From NCBI GenBank assembly GCA_944381295.1, contig CALWKP010000138.1, positions 1 through 9,305 of the forward strand: a stretch of DNA of 9,305 bases, given 5' to 3'. Below the pieces are notes generated by a model, which ran no database searches, was not told where the DNA came from, and saw only the letters and a list, made by a program, of their open reading frames with translations. Shown here in pieces: positions 1-5,322 of the stretch (position 1 is its first letter; each line of letters begins with the position of its first letter). A program made the translations under genes and the position numbers. Source of the stretch: an uncultured Clostridia bacterium. GTDB taxonomy: Bacteria > Bacillota > Clostridia > Oscillospirales > Acutalibacteraceae.

Positions 1-39
1 TTGGCTGGCGACGGCCCGGGACAATAGGAAAACGCCAAC
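1..39 (+). rRNA. rrf: 5S ribosomal RNA, 3' end only
   Basis: The first ~39 bases read like the 3' third of a bacterial 5S rRNA. A helix IV-type hairpin is visible: GGCTG pairs with CGGCC across a GCGA tetraloop. It is followed by the CCCGGGA...ATAGG segment that matches the loop E / helix V region, and then by ACGCCAAC, which fits the 3' strand of the closing helix. The run of T's that follows and the tRNA 10 bases later fit the usual end of a 16S-23S-5S operon. The 5' part lies outside the window and the exact 3' end is uncertain by a few bases. Confidence 0.78.
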
Positions 40-48
40 ATTTTATAT

Positions 49-124
49 TCCTCAATAGCTCAGTCGGTAGAGCATGCGACTGTTAATCGCAGGGTCGTTG
101 GTTCGAGCCCAACTTGGGGAGCCA
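49..124 (+). tRNA. tRNA-Asn (anticodon GTT)
   Basis: A complete cloverleaf folds. The acceptor stem is TCCTCAA/TTGGGGA with one G-T pair. The D stem is GCTC/GAGC. The anticodon stem is TGCGA/TCGCA with loop CTGTTAA, placing anticodon GTT at 82-84. The T stem is GTTGG/CCAAC with loop TTCGAGC. The discriminator is G and the CCA end is encoded in the DNA. It sits 9 bases after the 5S end, so it is probably co-transcribed with the rRNA operon. Confidence 0.97.
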
Positions 125-128
125 GAAG

Positions 129-162
129 GTAAGGCCGTCGTTTTCTTTAGCGTCGGCCTTAC
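129..162 (+). other. Hairpin between the two tRNAs
   Basis: A 9-bp perfect stem (GTAAGGCCG/CGGCCTTAC), one T-T mismatch and two more G-C pairs close a T-rich 10-nt loop. Only a weak T-containing stretch (ttgttatc) follows, so it is a poor intrinsic terminator. It could be a pause or partial terminator, or a processing signal that helps release the 3' end of tRNA-Asn and the 5' end of tRNA-Met. Confidence 0.6.
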
Positions 163-172
163 TTGTTATCAT

Positions 173-249
173 GGGCCACTAGCTCAGTTGGTTAGAGCAA
201 CCGGCTCATAACCGGTCGGTCCGGGGTTCGAGTCCCTGATGGCCCACCA
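173..249 (+). tRNA. tRNA-Met, elongator (anticodon CAT)
   Basis: A full cloverleaf folds. The acceptor stem is GGGCCAC/ATGGCCC, with six pairs and a C-A mismatch at the seventh. The D stem is GCTC/GAGC. The anticodon stem is ACCGG/CCGGT with loop CTCATAA, placing anticodon CAT at 207-209. The T stem is CGGGG/CCCTG with loop TTCGAGT. The discriminator is A and CCA is encoded. The anticodon stem lacks the three G-C pairs next to the loop that mark an initiator tRNA, and the acceptor starts with a G-C pair, so it is not tRNA-fMet. A lysidine-modified tRNA-Ile2, which also has a CAT anticodon in DNA, cannot be fully excluded by eye. Confidence 0.93.
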
Positions 250-254
250 AAGTC

Positions 255-304
255 AAAAATCCGGACATATCGCCACATCATAAGAGGGCAATGTCCGGAT
301 TTTT
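255..304 (+). terminator. Terminator of the rRNA-tRNA operon
   Basis: A perfect 14-bp inverted repeat (AAAAATCCGGACAT / ATGTCCGGATTTTT) begins 5 bases after the tRNA-Met CCA end. The G+C-rich core is followed by five T's. The loop is 22 nt and can form a small inner GCC/GGC stem. The A-run on the other side makes it symmetric, so it could also stop transcription arriving from the minus strand. Confidence 0.9.
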
Positions 305-325
305 GCGTTATTAAGATAAAAGTAA

Positions 326-355
326 TAAGGCAGAGAAGTTACATTCTCTGCCTTA
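326..355 (-). terminator. Terminator of the methyltransferase gene
   Basis: A 12-bp perfect stem (TAAGGCAGAGAA / TTCTCTGCCTTA) with a 6-nt loop lies 12 bases past the stop codon of the minus-strand methyltransferase. Read on the minus strand it is followed by a T-rich stretch (ttacttttatc), which fits a rho-independent terminator. The plus-strand side is less T-rich. Together with the 255-304 hairpin it insulates two convergent transcription units. Confidence 0.75.
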
Positions 356-367
356 ATTGTTTAAAAA

Positions 368-1135
368 CTATCTTTTTATTCCTTTATAAATGTAATAAGG
401 TTTTGAGTAGAAGTAGGTCCCTGCTTTGTTTGCTTCCACTAAATTATGAATGAACTCGTTATATTCATCTACTGTGAGAGCACCTGTATTTTCTTCCGTC
501 ATCAAATCGGTATTTTTCTCAACCAGCCAGCCGATATGTTTACTGAACTCATAGCCAAATTTTCCTTCTGTATATTCGGTTTCCACGATGCTATGAATAA
601 AAATGCTGCTTTCAAATAAGCCTGAATGATGAAAAATCCCGTAGGTTCTCCTACCCATCCAACTGTCAATATTTTCCATCCAACCCTGTTTTGTGACAGC
701 ATATGCGTGTACCGCTTTTGTAATTAAATTTTTATTCTTACCATTATAGATAATACTGTCAAAATCAGTATTAATACAAAGGACTATACCACCTGGCTTT
801 AATATCCGGTGTATTTCTTTGACAAACGCCGCTTTCTCTGCGATACATTCCAGGAGATCTTTGGTTAAAACCAGGTCAAAGGTATTGTCTGCAAATTTTA
901 GCTGCTCGGCACAGTTCATCACCGTTAATTCAACAGGAGAATCATAAGGAATGGTGTTAAAATTCCTGTCAGTGACATCTATACCCACAGCTTTAGTCAC
1001 TTTATTCGGAAATGTTTCGATAATACCGTTAAGGTAACCTGCATTTCTGCATCCTAAATCAGCAATGAGAGCATTTTCTGGTAAGTCGATCAGTCCATAG
1101 ATCGCTTGATTCAGAGAGGAATGATTCATTTTCAT
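368..1135 (-). CDS. Class I SAM-dependent methyltransferase
   Basis: This encodes a 255-residue soluble protein with the Rossmann-type methyltransferase fold. Motif I is IADLGCRNAGYL (residues 24-35), the acidic ribose-binding strand is VGIDV (50-54), motif IV is FDLVLTKDLLECI (86-98), and the post-motif segment RILKPGGIVLCIN (110-122) is typical of the family. The remaining ~130 residues, which would choose the substrate, match nothing I recognise. The N-P-P-F/N-I-P-Y motif of Erm rRNA adenine dimethylases is absent, so the substrate (small molecule, RNA or protein) is unknown. Motif I is unusual: the third Gly of the common GxGxG pattern is replaced around Cys-Arg-Asn. The start ATG (1135) lies 7 bases after a perfect AGGAGG; a second ATG at codon 3 is too far from it. 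There is no signal peptide or membrane segment. The gene is more A+T-rich than the ATPase genes, stands alone between a stable-RNA operon and a housekeeping operon, and is preceded by an attenuator-like leader. These suggest acquisition and inducible expression. Confidence 0.85.
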   Translation of the reverse strand: MKMNHSSLNQAIYGLIDLPENALIADLGCRNAGYLNGIIETFPNKVTKAVGIDVTDRNFNTIPYDSPVELTVMNCAEQLKFADNTFDLVLTKDLLECIAEKAAFVKEIHRILKPGGIVLCINTDFDSIIYNGKNKNLITKAVHAYAVTKQGWMENIDSWMGRRTYGIFHHSGLFESSIFIHSIVETEYTEGKFGYEFSKHIGWLVEKNTDLMTEENTGALTVDEYNEFIHNLVEANKAGTYFYSKPYYIYKGIKR

Positions 1136-1161
1136 TGTAAAACCTCCTAATATAAAATACG

Positions 1162-1186
1162 GTCAACAACTGCATGCCGTCAACAA
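1162..1186. repeat. Two 8-bp direct repeats, GTCAACAA
   Basis: GTCAACAA occurs at 1162-1169 and 1179-1186, 17 bp start to start, around a GCATGC palindrome. They lie in the loop between the anti-Shine-Dalgarno segment and the methyltransferase ribosome binding site. They may be a protein-binding site or simply an old duplication in an A+T-rich leader. Confidence 0.4.
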
Positions 1187-1266
1187 TATGATAAAAGAGG
1201 TTTTTCTTTATCATCACTTTTTCAGGCACACAGCAAAATAAGCTTGTACCCGAAATGATACAAGCT

Positions 1267-1299
1267 TCATCGGCAACGTCGAATGATGATAAAGAACAT
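1267..1299 (-). CDS. Putative regulatory leader peptide, 10 residues
   Basis: A short ORF encodes MFFIIIRRCR and stops at TGA. It begins 7 bases after an AGAGGAG Shine-Dalgarno sequence (1313-1307) and about 23 bases after the predicted transcription start, so it should be translated efficiently. Codons 2-6 form the 5' arm of the 13-bp leader stem, and the stop codon touches the nested hairpin, so the ribosome's position on this ORF controls folding. The C-terminal Arg-Arg-Cys-Arg contains an Arg-X-Arg motif. Such +X+ motifs are known sites of macrolide-dependent ribosome stalling in other leader peptides; whether this one stalls, and on what, is inference. A longer frame starting at TTG 1316 overlaps it but uses the Shine-Dalgarno region as coding sequence. 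Confidence 0.62.
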   Translation of the reverse strand: MFFIIIRRCR

Positions 1300-1328
1300 G
1301 TTATGGCTCCTCTCAAGAAATTTTGTTT

Positions 1329-1357
1329 ATTTTATCATAGCAAAATATTTCCGTCAA
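1329..1357 (-). promoter_or_regulatory. Promoter of the leader-methyltransferase unit
   Basis: On the minus strand a -35 box TTGACG (1357-1352) and a -10 box TAAAAT (1334-1329) are separated by 17 bp, and a TG dinucleotide one base before the -10 makes it an extended -10 promoter. This is near consensus for the housekeeping sigma factor. The predicted start at about 1322 gives a ~23-nt lead-in to the leader ORF and ~187 nt to the methyltransferase start. Confidence 0.78.
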
Positions 1358-1777
1358 TAGAGGACAAAAGACTGTTTTGCAAAATGGGTTCTTTGGTGGC
1401 AGAATTTCTTATAGCAGGATATTACATATCGTCTTATTCTCATTTTGAGAGAGAATAGGCAGAAAATTTTATTGTCAAATATATTATTACTTTAGATGAT
1501 GCTGATCAATGAAAAGTATTCCTTACAGAAGTGTAAGCCACGGTTTCATCCATGAATTTGTTTTGATAGCCTGGAATTATCAATTTTTTCCAAAGGGAAA
1601 GTGCATGAGCGAAGGACAGAAAGGGTTACAATTTGCAAAGGCAAAAGACAGTAGCTTATATATCTTGTGTAGAATTATAAAAGTATAAGAAAATGTGGAT
1701 AAAAAATAATTATCTTATAAGAAGAATGATTTTACAGCATGAAAGTTTTAGAGATGAACAATTCCATGTCTAAGTGA
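1358..1777. other. A+T-rich intergenic region, no gene recognised
   Basis: No reading frame here has a good ribosome binding site, protein-like composition or a recognisable motif. A 7-bp hairpin (TATTCTC/GAGAATA, 1435-1457) and a weak A+T-rich stem followed by six T's (1563-1588) are visible, but neither is convincing as a terminator. The region separates the divergent promoters of the methyltransferase and the ATPase operon. It may contain decayed sequence or an unrecognised small RNA. Confidence 0.6.
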
Positions 1778-1806
1778 TTGAAATGAGTTAAATTACATGA
1801 TACAAT
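1778..1806 (+). promoter_or_regulatory. Promoter of the V-type ATPase operon
   Basis: A -35 box TTGAAA (1778-1783) and a -10 box TACAAT (1801-1806) are separated by exactly 17 bp, close to the housekeeping sigma consensus. The predicted start at about 1813 leaves a leader of about 158 nt before the first start codon. No other candidate between here and 1971 fits as well. Confidence 0.72.
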
Positions 1807-1812
1807 AAATGT

Positions 1813-1970
1813 GTTCGCGTGCGGTGAAATTTATGGATGAAGACGAAAATGATTCATATTTGGAAAAATTCTGTAAAAATTAACTGCATAGAAATGGGCT
1901 TAGTAAATTATGGTCGTATGGATTTCCTGATTTAAAAGCCTCGAAGAATGATAGAATGGGAGGAATGAAG
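1813..1970 (+). promoter_or_regulatory. Untranslated leader of the ATPase operon
   Basis: This ~158-nt stretch between the predicted transcription start and ntpF is A+T-rich and shows no strong hairpin or known riboswitch core. A 16-codon ORF at 1833-1883 (MDEDENDSYLEKFCKN) follows a weak GGTGA six bases upstream. It could be translated, but it has no known counterpart and may be chance. Confidence 0.4.
1959..1963 (+). promoter_or_regulatory. Ribosome binding site that fixes the ntpF start
   Basis: GGAGG lies 7 bases before TTG 1971, an ideal distance. The in-frame ATG at 1965 is only one base away and the ATG at 1956 lies upstream of it, so neither can use this site. Confidence 0.75.
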
Positions 1971-2270
1971 TTGAGTGTAGTGGATCAGGTCAAAGAAGCA
2001 GAGCAAAAAGCGCTGCAAAAGAAGGACGACGCAAAAGTTCAGGTGGATCAGTTACTTGAGCAGACAGAAGCTGAAGCAAAAAAAACTGCGGAGTCCACCA
2101 TTGCAGCAGCAAAAGCGGAAGCTCAGCAAATCCTGGAAGCTGCGATGCGGGAGGCGACAACTAAGGCGGAAGAAATCAGAAAAGAAGCGGAAGCCAAAGA
2201 TGCCTCATTGCAGAAGACAGCCAAAGGGAATGAGACGAAAGCGGTTAAGCTTGCAATGAGCTTTCTGTAA
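1971..2270 (+). CDS. ntpF: V-type ATPase peripheral-stalk subunit G/H (NtpF-like)
   Basis: This encodes a 99-residue hydrophilic protein, rich in Ala, Glu, Lys and Gln, that is almost entirely one long heptad-patterned helix (from VDQVKEAEQKAL to about residue 85). There is no membrane segment. In E. hirae the first gene of the ntp operon encodes a similar coiled-coil protein that pairs with NtpE to form the peripheral stalks, which stop the catalytic head from turning with the rotor. The same place, size and composition here support that role; sequence alone is weak proof because coiled coils look alike. The start is taken as TTG 1971 because of the ribosome binding site spacing. An upstream ATG (1956) would add five residues but lacks a binding site. 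ntpI follows after 26 bases. The name is that of E. hirae; other annotations call it subunit G or H (AhaH). Confidence 0.8.
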   Translation: MSVVDQVKEAEQKALQKKDDAKVQVDQLLEQTEAEAKKTAESTIAAAKAEAQQILEAAMREATTKAEEIRKEAEAKDASLQKTAKGNETKAVKLAMSFL

Positions 2271-2296
2271 AGCCTGCAAGAAGAGGTGATTTTTTA

Positions 2297-4147
2297 ATGA
2301 TTGTTGCAATGAAAAAAGCCTCTCTGATCTGTATGAAGGAAGATAAGAACACCGTGTTAAAGGCATTGCAAAAATCGGGAGAGATGATGCTTTGTAGTGT
2401 TGGCAGCGGTAGTTCTTCGGATGGGGAAGCATCGGGAGCTATGCGGAAGATGGAGCTTCTGATGCGGAAACTGAAACCTTATCAGAAAAAGAAAGGATTT
2501 TTGGAAGGGCCTCCAGAAATTGAAGCAGGCGAATTTGATCAGCGTGGGGACACAGAACTTTCCCTTGCCAAACAAGCGGATGAATGGCTGGAGAAAATCG
2601 AAGGGTTCCAAAAAGAAAAAGACCGTCTTGCAGCGGAAATTTCTGTTTTAGAGCCTTGGAAAAGCCTTCCGACAGCATTGGATGCCCTTGGAGAGAGCAG
2701 TTATACGTATAGTGCGGTTGGCATCTTGCCTGCAAAAAGTGTTTTGCAGGCTGATGAAGTTTTGGGGAAATATGGAGCAGTTTCAGAAATATTGGAAGAT
2801 GGGAAACAATCCCGGAAAATATCAGTGACAGTGTTAAAGGAACAAGCTTCGGATGCGATGACAGAGTTAAAAACACTGGGATTTGAACCGGCTACATTAC
2901 CCAAAAAAAATTGTACAGCGTTGGAATTGGTAGAGGAACTGCAAAAAAAGCAAGCGGAGATGGATGAAGCTTTAAAGAAAGCGCAGGAAGCCTTAAAAAC
3001 ATTGATGGAAAAGGCGGAACAGACGATTTCTCTGTTATATGAGCAGTACCGTGCGGAAAACGAACGGGAAGAAGCGCCATTGGGTGAAACACTGGAAACG
3101 GTTTATCTGGAAGGATGGGTACGCAGTGACCGGATGGAGAAGCTGGAAAAGGCCATTGCGAAGGCAACAGATGTCTATAGCTTGTCGTTCCGGGACCCGG
3201 AAGAAGGAGAAACTCCGCCAACAGCGGTGAAGAACAATAAGTGGGTGAGCCAATTTGAGGGGATTACCGACATGTTCTCGTCTCCAAATTATCGGGAAGG
3301 CGATCCAAACCCAGTGATGGCGCCGTGGTATTGGCTGATCTTTGGCTTGATGATGGGCGATGCAGGATATGGTTTGATGATGGCAGTGCTGATTTTTGCT
3401 GCGAAGAAAGTGATGAAACCATCCGGCTCGACGTTAAAGCTGATGAATGTCATGTTGTATTCGTCGATTACAACGATGCTTTGCGGGGTCGTGTTCGGCA
3501 GTTATTTCGGGGAAACCTGGAATCCTTTATGGTTCTCGCCGATGGATGACCCGGTAACCATGTTGATTTTCACACTGGTCATTGGAGTACTGCACATTTT
3601 TACCGGGATGATATGCAAGATTGTCCAGAACGTAAAGGAAGGCTATGTCTGGGATGCGATTTTTGATCAGGTTTCCTGGATGCTCTTGATCTTGGGCCTG
3701 GGGATGCTGTTCCTGGAGCCGCTGAAAACAGTCGGGATCGTGTTAGCGATTGTTGGAGCACTTATCGTTTTGTGTACTGCAGGACGTGAAAAGAAAGGCA
3801 TTCTTGGAAAAGTAACAGGCGGATTAGTCGGATTATATGGGATTACAAGCTATATGAGCGATATCCTTTCGTATTCGAGAATCCTTGCGCTTAGTTTGGC
3901 GACTGGCGTCGTAGGCATGGTAATGAACATGCTTGCAGGCATGATCCAGGGGAATATCATTGGATTTGTTTTGTCCTTGGTTATTTATATTGCAGGCCAT
4001 ATTTTCAACTTGGCGTTGGGACTGTTGTCGGCCTACGTGCACGATTGCAGGCTGCAATATATCGAGTTTTATGGAAAATTCTTTGAAGGCGGCGGGGAAC
4101 CTTTTAAACCCTTCGCAATCCACACAAACCATATTAAATTAAAATAA
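2297..4147 (+). CDS. ntpI: V-type ATPase membrane subunit I/a
   Basis: This 616-residue protein is the stator of the membrane sector, forming the ion half-channels next to the K ring. Residues 1-320 are cytosolic, with charged helices at about 85-115 and 205-260 that anchor the peripheral stalks. Residues 340-585 hold about seven to eight membrane segments. Family signatures are clear: LIFGLMMGDAGYG (347-359), SDILSYSRILALSLA (521-535) and GHIFNLALGLLSAYVH (567-582), followed by the LQYIEFYGKFFEGGGEPFKPF-type tail (586-606). Arg528 in the SYSR motif corresponds to the essential arginine that releases the ion from the rotor glutamate. The start ATG (2297) lies 7 bases after GAGGTGA, and the MIVAMKKASL N-terminus fits the family. 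Length is at the short end of the usual 620-670. ntpK follows 20 bases later. Confidence 0.96.
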   Translation: MIVAMKKASLICMKEDKNTVLKALQKSGEMMLCSVGSGSSSDGEASGAMRKMELLMRKLKPYQKKKGFLEGPPEIEAGEFDQRGDTELSLAKQADEWLEKIEGFQKEKDRLAAEISVLEPWKSLPTALDALGESSYTYSAVGILPAKSVLQADEVLGKYGAVSEILEDGKQSRKISVTVLKEQASDAMTELKTLGFEPATLPKKNCTALELVEELQKKQAEMDEALKKAQEALKTLMEKAEQTISLLYEQYRAENEREEAPLGETLETVYLEGWVRSDRMEKLEKAIAKATDVYSLSFRDPEEGETPPTAVKNNKWVSQFEGITDMFSSPNYREGDPNPVMAPWYWLIFGLMMGDAGYGLMMAVLIFAAKKVMKPSGSTLKLMNVMLYSSITTMLCGVVFGSYFGETWNPLWFSPMDDPVTMLIFTLVIGVLHIFTGMICKIVQNVKEGYVWDAIFDQVSWMLLILGLGMLFLEPLKTVGIVLAIVGALIVLCTAGREKKGILGKVTGGLVGLYGITSYMSDILSYSRILALSLATGVVGMVMNMLAGMIQGNIIGFVLSLVIYIAGHIFNLALGLLSAYVHDCRLQYIEFYGKFFEGGGEPFKPFAIHTNHIKLK

Positions 4148-4154
4148 TAATCTT

Positions 4155-4159
4155 GGAGG
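4155..4159 (+). promoter_or_regulatory. Ribosome binding site that fixes the ntpK start
   Basis: GGAGG lies 8 bases before ATG 4168. A longer in-frame version starting at TTG 4153 would have to begin inside or before this site, so it is rejected. Confidence 0.85.
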
Positions 4160-4167
4160 TAATCATA

Positions 4168-4638
4168 ATGTCTGGAATTTCTATTGCGATTATGGGTGCG
4201 GCTATTTGTGCAGCTCTGGCTGGCTGTGGTTCTGCTTTGGGTGTTATGTCCGCAGGTAAAGCGGCTGCTGGTGTCACTTCGGAAAAACCGGAACTGTTCG
4301 GTAAGATGCTGGTTTTGCAGGCTCTGCCGGGTACGCAGGGTATTTATGGCTTTTTGACTGCGGTTCTGATTATGGTCCGTATTGGCGTTTTGGGCGGTGC
4401 TCCGCTGGATCTTTCTGAAGCACAGGGATGGGCAATGTTCTGGGCAGCTCTGCCGATGGCGATTGTTGGCTTGATTTCTGGTCTCTGCCAGGGCATGACC
4501 GCAGCTTCGGCAATCCATATGACTGGCAAACAGCCGGATGCTTCTGGTAAGGGTATCACGATGACCGCTTTGGTAGAAACTTACGCGATTCTGGCCCTCC
4601 TGACCTCTATCCTCTTGATTTACGGTATTGCACTGTAA
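4168..4638 (+). CDS. ntpK: V-type ATPase rotor-ring subunit K (16-kDa proteolipid)
   Basis: This 156-residue, very hydrophobic protein has four membrane helices arranged as two fused two-helix hairpins, as in E. hirae NtpK. Copies form the rotating ring that carries ions across the membrane. Hairpin 1 contains LPGTQGIYGF (53-62). Hairpin 2 contains GLCQGMTAA (105-113) and ALVETYAI (134-141). Glu137 is the ion-carrying carboxylate. Leu53, Thr56, Gln57, Gln108 and Glu137, with Tyr60 nearby, correspond to the residues that coordinate Na+ in the E. hirae ring (L61, T64, Q65, Q110, E139, Y68), so Na+ is the likely coupling ion. Only the second hairpin carries the acidic residue, which gives one ion site per four helices. 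The start ATG is set by a GGAGG 8 bases upstream. A small Cys in TM1 (AGCGS) is not a lipobox in context. It lies between ntpI and ntpE. Confidence 0.96.
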   Translation: MSGISIAIMGAAICAALAGCGSALGVMSAGKAAAGVTSEKPELFGKMLVLQALPGTQGIYGFLTAVLIMVRIGVLGGAPLDLSEAQGWAMFWAALPMAIVGLISGLCQGMTAASAIHMTGKQPDASGKGITMTALVETYAILALLTSILLIYGIAL

Positions 4639-4665
4639 TCGAGCACGGGGAAGGAGAAAGGAATC

Positions 4666-5322
4666 ATGAGTGCAGATACAGTTATCCAAAAAATAGAAGA
4701 AAAGGCGAAACGTGAAGTAAGCGAAATTCTGGAAGAAGGACAAGCCCGTGCAGAGGCACGCCACAAAGAAATCACGGGGGAAGCGGCGAAAAAGGCGCAA
4801 AAGATTTTGCAAGAAGCAAAAGATTCCGCAGCGCGGCAGGCGCGCAGTACGGTGCAGAAGGCAGAGCTTGACGCCAGGATTCAGACACTCAATCTGAAAC
4901 GGAAACTTTTGGATGAGGTAAAAACAAATGCCGGAGACGCGTTCCGGAAGATGCCGGAAGCGGATTGGGCAAAACTGTACACAAAGCTGGTACTGGAAGC
5001 GTGCATGCCCGGAGAAGTTGGGGTATGCGTACCGGAATCGGAAGCGAAACGGTATCAGGACCCTGAATTCTGCAAGAAAAACGGTCTGGAAGGAAAAGGG
5101 ACATTACTGGAATATTGGAGCGCCCTGCTTACCGAAAAGGCAGGGGAACCCTGCGGTCTGTTCCTGACGGATTATTTTGCGGACTTTGAGGGAGGTCTGC
5201 GCCTTTGCGGCAAGGAATACGACATCGATCTTTCGTATGATGCGTTATTGAGTGAAGTGTTCGAGAAAAACGAAAAGGCGTTGGCGGACTGTCTGTTTGA
5301 AACTGGAGAGGATGCGCGATGA
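4666..5322 (+). CDS. ntpE: V-type ATPase peripheral-stalk subunit E
   Basis: This 218-residue soluble protein has a long charged helical N-terminal half (about residues 1-95, rich in Glu, Lys, Ala and Arg), which pairs with the NtpF-like subunit. A globular C-terminal half (about 105-215) binds the top of the catalytic head. The segment DYFADFEGGLRLCGKEYDID is the typical 'GG-L' strand region of the E family, followed by a C-terminal helix ending in ALADCLF. Length is at the usual ~200-220. The start ATG lies 9 bases after AAGGAG. The stop codon overlaps the next start (ATGA), so translation of ntpE and ntpC is probably coupled. Confidence 0.92.
   Translation: MSADTVIQKIEEKAKREVSEILEEGQARAEARHKEITGEAAKKAQKILQEAKDSAARQARSTVQKAELDARIQTLNLKRKLLDEVKTNAGDAFRKMPEADWAKLYTKLVLEACMPGEVGVCVPESEAKRYQDPEFCKKNGLEGKGTLLEYWSALLTEKAGEPCGLFLTDYFADFEGGLRLCGKEYDIDLSYDALLSEVFEKNEKALADCLFETGEDAR

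Larger units (their letters stand above)
1136..1322 (-). promoter_or_regulatory. Structured mRNA leader, probable translational attenuator
   Basis: The predicted leader runs from about 1322 to the methyltransferase start. Four segments, in mRNA order, can pair in alternative ways. Segment 1 (1296-1284, codons 2-6 of the leader ORF) is perfectly complementary over 13 bp to segment 2 (1216-1204). A perfect 9-bp hairpin (1267-1259/1248-1240) is nested between them. Just after segment 2, AAAACCTC (1204-1197) is complementary over 8 bp to GAGGTTTT (1146-1139), which contains the methyltransferase Shine-Dalgarno sequence, so it can hide that site. If segment 1 is covered by a ribosome, segment 2 (1214-1206) can pair instead with TTTTATCAT (1196-1188; eight Watson-Crick pairs and one G-U). 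That holds CCTC in a 9-nt loop and frees the start site. The same CCTCT can also pair with the leader ORF's own AGAGG. The pairings are seen directly; the switching is inferred by analogy with ermC-type attenuators. Confidence 0.68.

Noticed and set aside
173..304. tRNA-Met as the attachment site of an integrated element
   Set aside because: No integrase gene and no repeat of the tRNA 3' end were found in the window.
1154..1183. TTGACG-18 bp-TATTTT as an alternative methyltransferase promoter on the minus strand
   Set aside because: Transcription would begin inside the AGGAGG ribosome binding site. The promoter at 1329-1357 is better in spacing, has an extended -10, and leaves a sensible leader.
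1240..1267. Inner 9-bp hairpin as a transcription terminator
   Set aside because: Only a short ATTTTG follows on the minus strand and there is no T-run on the plus strand. It fits better as the nested hairpin of the attenuator.
1059..1316. 85-residue minus-strand frame starting at TTG 1316
   Set aside because: Its start lies upstream of the leader Shine-Dalgarno, which would then be coding sequence. It runs out of frame into the methyltransferase gene. The 10-codon ORF at 1299 explains the ribosome binding site better.
1136..1322. T-box or metabolite riboswitch
   Set aside because: There is no T-box AGGGUGG-type antiterminator motif, no recognisable riboswitch core, and no intrinsic terminator between the promoter and the gene.
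1255..1458. 67-residue plus-strand frame covering the methyltransferase promoter and leader
   Set aside because: It has no ribosome binding site, is antisense to the leader ORF and promoter, and has no protein family features.
4153..4167. N-terminal extension of ntpK from TTG 4153
   Set aside because: The extension overlaps the GGAGG ribosome binding site of ATG 4168 and would add residues not expected ahead of the first membrane helix.
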